Assembly (NCBI GenBank): GCA_045635785.1
Contig: JAZTWJ010000013.1
Location: 1-19,428, forward strand
DNA from: Flemingiibacterium sp045635785
GTDB lineage: Bacteria > Bacillota > Clostridia > Oscillospirales > CAG-272
Direction of reading: 5' to 3'
Length of the DNA stretch: 19,428 bases
The position numbers were made by a program, and so were the translations under genes. The notes below the pieces were generated by a model, which saw only the letters and a program-made list of their open reading frames with translations, searched no databases and was not told the origin of the DNA. Of this stretch, positions 16,148 to 19,428 are shown one piece after another. Position 1 is the stretch's first letter. Every line of letters starts with the position of its first letter.

Positions 16148-18970
16148 ATGAATAGCTTCAACTCCAACTTTACCTCCGCAAACAAGCCGGAGAGCTGGTA
16201 CGACAAATCCCTCGAGCAGATCGAGCGTCATTTCAAAACGAACCGCGGCAAGGGGCTTTCCGATGAAGATGCGGCAAAGGTCCGCCGTCAGATCGGCGGT
16301 AACCATGTCTATAAAACGCCCTCTGCGACGCTTTCCTTCAAAAAGCTCATTCCCGCCGATTATGCTTCCCTTCTGCTTGTTGCGGCAGTTTTGGCGGCGA
16401 TGGTTTTTGATATTCCCGTGGCAGGCGGCGTGCTTCTTTCGTTGGTCGCCGTCAACTATCTGACGGCGGTGTTTACCTATATCAAGGCGCAAAAGGTGCT
16501 GTGCGGCATGACGGAATATTCCCTGCCCACCGCCAAAGTCATACGCGACGGCAGACTGACGCTTGTCGATATGCGCGCACTTGTGCCCGGCGACGTGATC
16601 TTCCTCTCCGCGGGAGACATTGTGCCTGCGGATTGCCGCATTTTTGCCGCAGACAATCTTTATATCAACGAAGGAACGCTGACAGGCATTCCCTCCTCCG
16701 TTCTGAAAAACGCCAATTTCACCTATTTTGCGCCCGGTCTTCCCTATGAAAAGCAGCTGAGCATGGCTTTTGCCACCACCATCGTCACATCGGGCAACGG
16801 CAGAGCCATCGTTACCGCCACAGGCGAAAACACCGTAGCTGTGCATCTTGGAAAAACCACCGAGATCGTCACCCACGAGAATCTGAAAATTCTCTCCACC
16901 TTAAAGAAATATTGTTCAGGATGGAGCCTTTCCATGCTGGCGATGATCTTTATCATTACCATCATCACGTTGCTGTTCCGCCCTGAGCAAGGCGCATTCC
17001 ATGTGTTTTTCACGGGGATTTCCTTGGCGGCGGCGGCAATGAGCGAGCTGTACACCGTGTTCGGCTATACCATCATCGGATGCGGCATCTTCAGCGCCAT
17101 GAATCGCAAAAACGATGTTAATGTGGGCGCGCTCATTAAGAATGCGGAAAAATTGGAACAGTTAAAAGATCTTACCACGCTGATCGTTCCCAAGGACGGC
17201 ATCCTCACCGAAGCCCATGCCAACGCGGAAAAGATCTACGTCTCACGCCGTCTTTATGAGGCGACAGACGTGGACCGTGTGGACAGGCTTCGCCCCGCGG
17301 TCATTGCGGGGGTGGTATCCACGGGCATTTACGGTGCGGGACTTGCCGCACTCAGCGGCTCCTCGCGCAAAATCACACCGGAGGAACAGGCAATCGTTGA
17401 GCTTGCCGAAACGCTGGGGCTTTATAATGCGAATATCGACCGCTCCTATCCGATCATCGGACACGTCCCTGCGGGCGGTGCCTCCAAGTTTGAAACTACG
17501 CTGACATTGGACGCCAATCACCGCTATATGGCGGTCTGCCGCGGCGACGCGGAAGCCATTCTGTCAAACTGTGAGTATTACACGGAGAACGGCAACATTC
17601 ACCGCATGACAACAAAGGACCGCATCGAATTTCTCGGCGCGGCGCAAAGTCTGATCAAATCCTCTTACCGCGTGCTGGCGGTGGCAACGGGTGTGACCGA
17701 TTTCAACAATCTCGACTCCCGCATCGGTGCCATCCAAGCCGATCTTACCTTCGAAGGTCTCATCGCCCTGCGCGAGCCTCTCTGCAAGGGCGCCGCACAG
17801 CTCATTTCCCGATGCAAAGCAGCGGGCATACGGATCATCATGACCACCGACCGCTATTCGGAGAGTGATAAGTACCTTGCCATGTCCGTCGGCATCGTTC
17901 AGGACGGCAAGGGTATCCTCACGGGGGCGGGCTATGATGCCATGTCCGAAGACCTTTTGCGCACCAATCTTCCTTTATATAATATGTATGCCGGTGTTGA
18001 ACCGGCAAAGCTTGCAAATATTGTCTCGCTTCTGCGCAAGGACGGCGAACGAGTGGGACTGCTTGCGGGCGGTATAAACGGCGCACTTCTGCTCAAAAAA
18101 GCGGATGTGGGCTTTACCGCCGCTGTCACCATTTCCCCGAAAGCAAAAAAAAGCGGCATCGACATCAAATCCCGTCAAACGCCCGCTTTTTCCCGCATCG
18201 CAGGAGGATCGCTCTTTGAATCAGAAGCGCTCAAGTTCATTTCAGACGTGGTTATCTCCGACGCGGATAATCATGGCAAGGGCGGCTTTTCAGCCATCGT
18301 CTCCGCCATTGAATATGCGCGTACCATCTATCGCAATCTTCTGCGCATGGTGCGGTATCTCACCACAATCGAGCTGACCCGTATTTTCATTGTGATCGGC
18401 TCTCTTTTCCTCGGGTTCAACGCGCTGACACCCATTCAGCTGGCAGTAAGCGGACTTGCCCTCGACTTTACGGCGATTTTGGCATCCGCCTTCGCAAAGC
18501 CATCCCATAACGCGCTGTTCCTCGACGACAATGCGGAGAAAGCGCTGCAAAAGCCGCTCACTCTGTTTGTTCGCTCCCTTCTCTTTTCGCTTTTTGGCGC
18601 AGTCTCACTGCTTGCCATTCGCCCCGTAGCCGCGCTTTTCGGTACGCCCATGAGTGATGACGTTTTTGGAAGCACGGTGTTCCTTGCGCTACTTCTTTGC
18701 CAACTTGTGACCTTTGCGGAGCTGGCGGCAGACCGCAGTCTGTTCCTTCCCGGCTTCCGCCCATGTGCCAGCTATGGGATCCTTTTCCTTGGTGCTGTCT
18801 GCTTTATTGCGGCATGCCTGATCTTCCCCACCTTTGGTGCGATTTTTGACGTCAGCTCCGTCGGTATGGCAGGATGGATCGGCATCGCGGCTTGCACGTT
18901 GCTCACCTTTGCCGTAAACGAGGTGTTCAAGCTTGTCACATCTCATGCAACAAAGACTTGGGGGGTTTGA
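16148..18970 (+). CDS. Catalytically degraded P-type ATPase homologue (pseudo-ATPase)
   Basis: A 940-residue membrane protein with the complete plan of a P2 (SERCA-like) cation ATPase: N-terminal cytoplasmic helix pair, M1-M2 (about 72-112), A domain with LVPGDVIFLSAGDIVPAD (from 145), M3-M4 (about 258-318), P and N domains, and six C-terminal helices (about 740-930). Every catalytic motif is altered. DKTGTLT is PKDGILT (348-354), so the phosphorylated Asp is Pro348. TGE is TGI (179-181). TGD is TTD (566-568). GDGxND is GGxNG (641-645), losing both Asp. KGAPE is RGDAE (465-469). The PEGLP bend of M4 is SELYT (299-303), though E300 and D773, at SERCA ion-site positions E309 and D800, remain. 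The frame is intact with no stops. The ATG is 6 nt after the clpE stop without a clear Shine-Dalgarno sequence, so translation is probably coupled. Pumping is unlikely; a sensor, scaffold or regulatory role is inferred. Confidence 0.88.
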   Translation: MNSFNSNFTSANKPESWYDKSLEQIERHFKTNRGKGLSDEDAAKVRRQIGGNHVYKTPSATLSFKKLIPADYASLLLVAAVLAAMVFDIPVAGGVLLSLVAVNYLTAVFTYIKAQKVLCGMTEYSLPTAKVIRDGRLTLVDMRALVPGDVIFLSAGDIVPADCRIFAADNLYINEGTLTGIPSSVLKNANFTYFAPGLPYEKQLSMAFATTIVTSGNGRAIVTATGENTVAVHLGKTTEIVTHENLKILSTLKKYCSGWSLSMLAMIFIITIITLLFRPEQGAFHVFFTGISLAAAAMSELYTVFGYTIIGCGIFSAMNRKNDVNVGALIKNAEKLEQLKDLTTLIVPKDGILTEAHANAEKIYVSRRLYEATDVDRVDRLRPAVIAGVVSTGIYGAGLAALSGSSRKITPEEQAIVELAETLGLYNANIDRSYPIIGHVPAGGASKFETTLTLDANHRYMAVCRGDAEAILSNCEYYTENGNIHRMTTKDRIEFLGAAQSLIKSSYRVLAVATGVTDFNNLDSRIGAIQADLTFEGLIALREPLCKGAAQLISRCKAAGIRIIMTTDRYSESDKYLAMSVGIVQDGKGILTGAGYDAMSEDLLRTNLPLYNMYAGVEPAKLANIVSLLRKDGERVGLLAGGINGALLLKKADVGFTAAVTISPKAKKSGIDIKSRQTPAFSRIAGGSLFESEALKFISDVVISDADNHGKGGFSAIVSAIEYARTIYRNLLRMVRYLTTIELTRIFIVIGSLFLGFNALTPIQLAVSGLALDFTAILASAFAKPSHNALFLDDNAEKALQKPLTLFVRSLLFSLFGAVSLLAIRPVAALFGTPMSDDVFGSTVFLALLLCQLVTFAELAADRSLFLPGFRPCASYGILFLGAVCFIAACLIFPTFGAIFDVSSVGMAGWIGIAACTLLTFAVNEVFKLVTSHATKTWGV

Positions 18971-18983
18971 TGCAAAATCCATC

Positions 18984-19012
18984 TTGACAAGCCTGCAAAT
19001 GCGTGCTATAAT
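18984..19012 (+). promoter_or_regulatory. Consensus SigA promoter of alaS
   Basis: TTGACA (18984-18989) and TATAAT (19007-19012) are 17 bp apart, both perfect. Transcription would begin near 19019, leaving only about 40 nt before the alaS ATG. That is too short for a T-box leader. No terminator separates it from the upstream gene, so read-through from the clp cluster is possible. Confidence 0.88.
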
Positions 19013-19058
19013 TAAATGATTCATATTATTTCTAAGTATAGAAAGGACATACATCAAA

Positions 19059-19428
19059 ATGCAATGGACCGGCTTAAATGAGCTGCGCGAAAAATACCTT
19101 TCCTTCTTTGAATCAAAGCGACATCTTCGCCTTCCGAGCTTTTCGCTCGTACCAAATAACGACAAATCTCTGCTTTTGATCAACTCCGGCATGGCGCCCA
19201 TGAAGAAATTCTTCACGGGAGAGGTGGAACCGCCTCGCCGCCGTGTCACCACTTGCCAAAAGTGCATCCGCACCCCCGATTTGGAGCGCGTCGGCAAGAC
19301 CGCTCGTCACGGCACCTATTTCGAGATGCTCGGCAACTTCTCCTTCGGCGATTACTTCAAGCATGAAGCCATCGCATGGGCGTGGGAATTTCTGACCGTC
19401 ACACTCGAAATTCCGGGCGATCTTCTCT
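19059..19428 (+). CDS. alaS: Alanine--tRNA ligase, 5' part only
   Basis: Open frame of 123 codons running off the right edge, found by direct translation. It begins MQWTGLNELREKYLSFFESK and contains the class II synthetase motifs of AlaRS: LINSGMAPMKKFFTGE, VTTCQKCIRTPDLERVGKTARH, and TYFEMLGNFSFGDYFKHEAI. The enzyme charges tRNA-Ala, and only part of the N-terminal aminoacylation domain is in view. The ATG at 19059 has AAAGGA (19042-19047) 11 nt upstream. It has its own consensus promoter and is probably a separate transcription unit from the clp cluster. Confidence 0.97.
   Translation, partial: MQWTGLNELREKYLSFFESKRHLRLPSFSLVPNNDKSLLLINSGMAPMKKFFTGEVEPPRRRVTTCQKCIRTPDLERVGKTARHGTYFEMLGNFSFGDYFKHEAIAWAWEFLTVTLEIPGDLL

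Noticed and set aside
18971..19058. T-box or other riboswitch for alaS
   Set aside because: No specifier stem or antiterminator core is visible, and the predicted leader is only about 40 nt.

Overview
The window (19,428 bp) looks like chromosomal DNA of a low-to-medium GC Firmicute, most likely a Clostridia (Oscillospirales-like) bacterium. Reasons: AGGAG-type ribosome binding sites, several near-perfect SigA promoters (TTGACA, 17 bp, TATAAT), an ecfA1-ecfA2-ecfT-truA cluster, a Pol I without a proofreading site, a DUF5711/CvpA pair, and a Clp ATPase with an N-terminal zinc finger in place of the Clp N domain. No mobile elements, tRNAs, rRNAs or CRISPR arrays were seen.

Layout. (1) Positions 1-1372, minus strand: a secreted, repeat-containing multidomain surface protein, cut by the window edge. 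Its promoter is perfect and its leader is about 265 nt long and structured. (2) Positions 1373-2052, no coding gene: this leader and promoter, then a strong minus-strand terminator fused to a very structured region (about 1780-1934) that I propose as an unclassified small RNA. (3) Positions 2053-8963, minus strand: one long run reading ruvC, ruvA, ruvB, a COG1092-type methyltransferase, a truncated chorismate-mutase remnant, ecfA1, ecfA2, ecfT, truA. The last four overlap each other by 4 nt. A consensus promoter sits in front of ruvC, and a weaker one in front of ecfA1. (4) Positions 8964-11660, minus strand: polA with a leader containing three hairpins, one of which separates the Shine-Dalgarno sequence from the start codon. 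(5) Positions 11752-18970, plus strand, divergent from polA: DUF5711 protein, CvpA-family membrane protein, ClpE-like AAA+ unfoldase, and a 940-residue P-type ATPase homologue in which every catalytic motif is degraded. (6) From 18984: a consensus promoter and the 5' part of alaS.

How the genes work together. ruvCAB encode Holliday-junction resolution. ecfA1A2T encode the energising module of a group II ECF vitamin/micronutrient importer; no substrate-binding S component is present here. polA, truA and alaS are housekeeping genes. The four-gene plus-strand cluster is the least understood part. It combines a membrane-anchored predicted extracytoplasmic sensor or propeller (DUF5711), a CvpA membrane protein, an unfoldase, and a full-length but apparently catalytically dead P-type ATPase translated directly after the unfoldase. 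I regard this last gene and its linkage as the best candidate for an undescribed system. The candidate small RNA and the polA leader come next.
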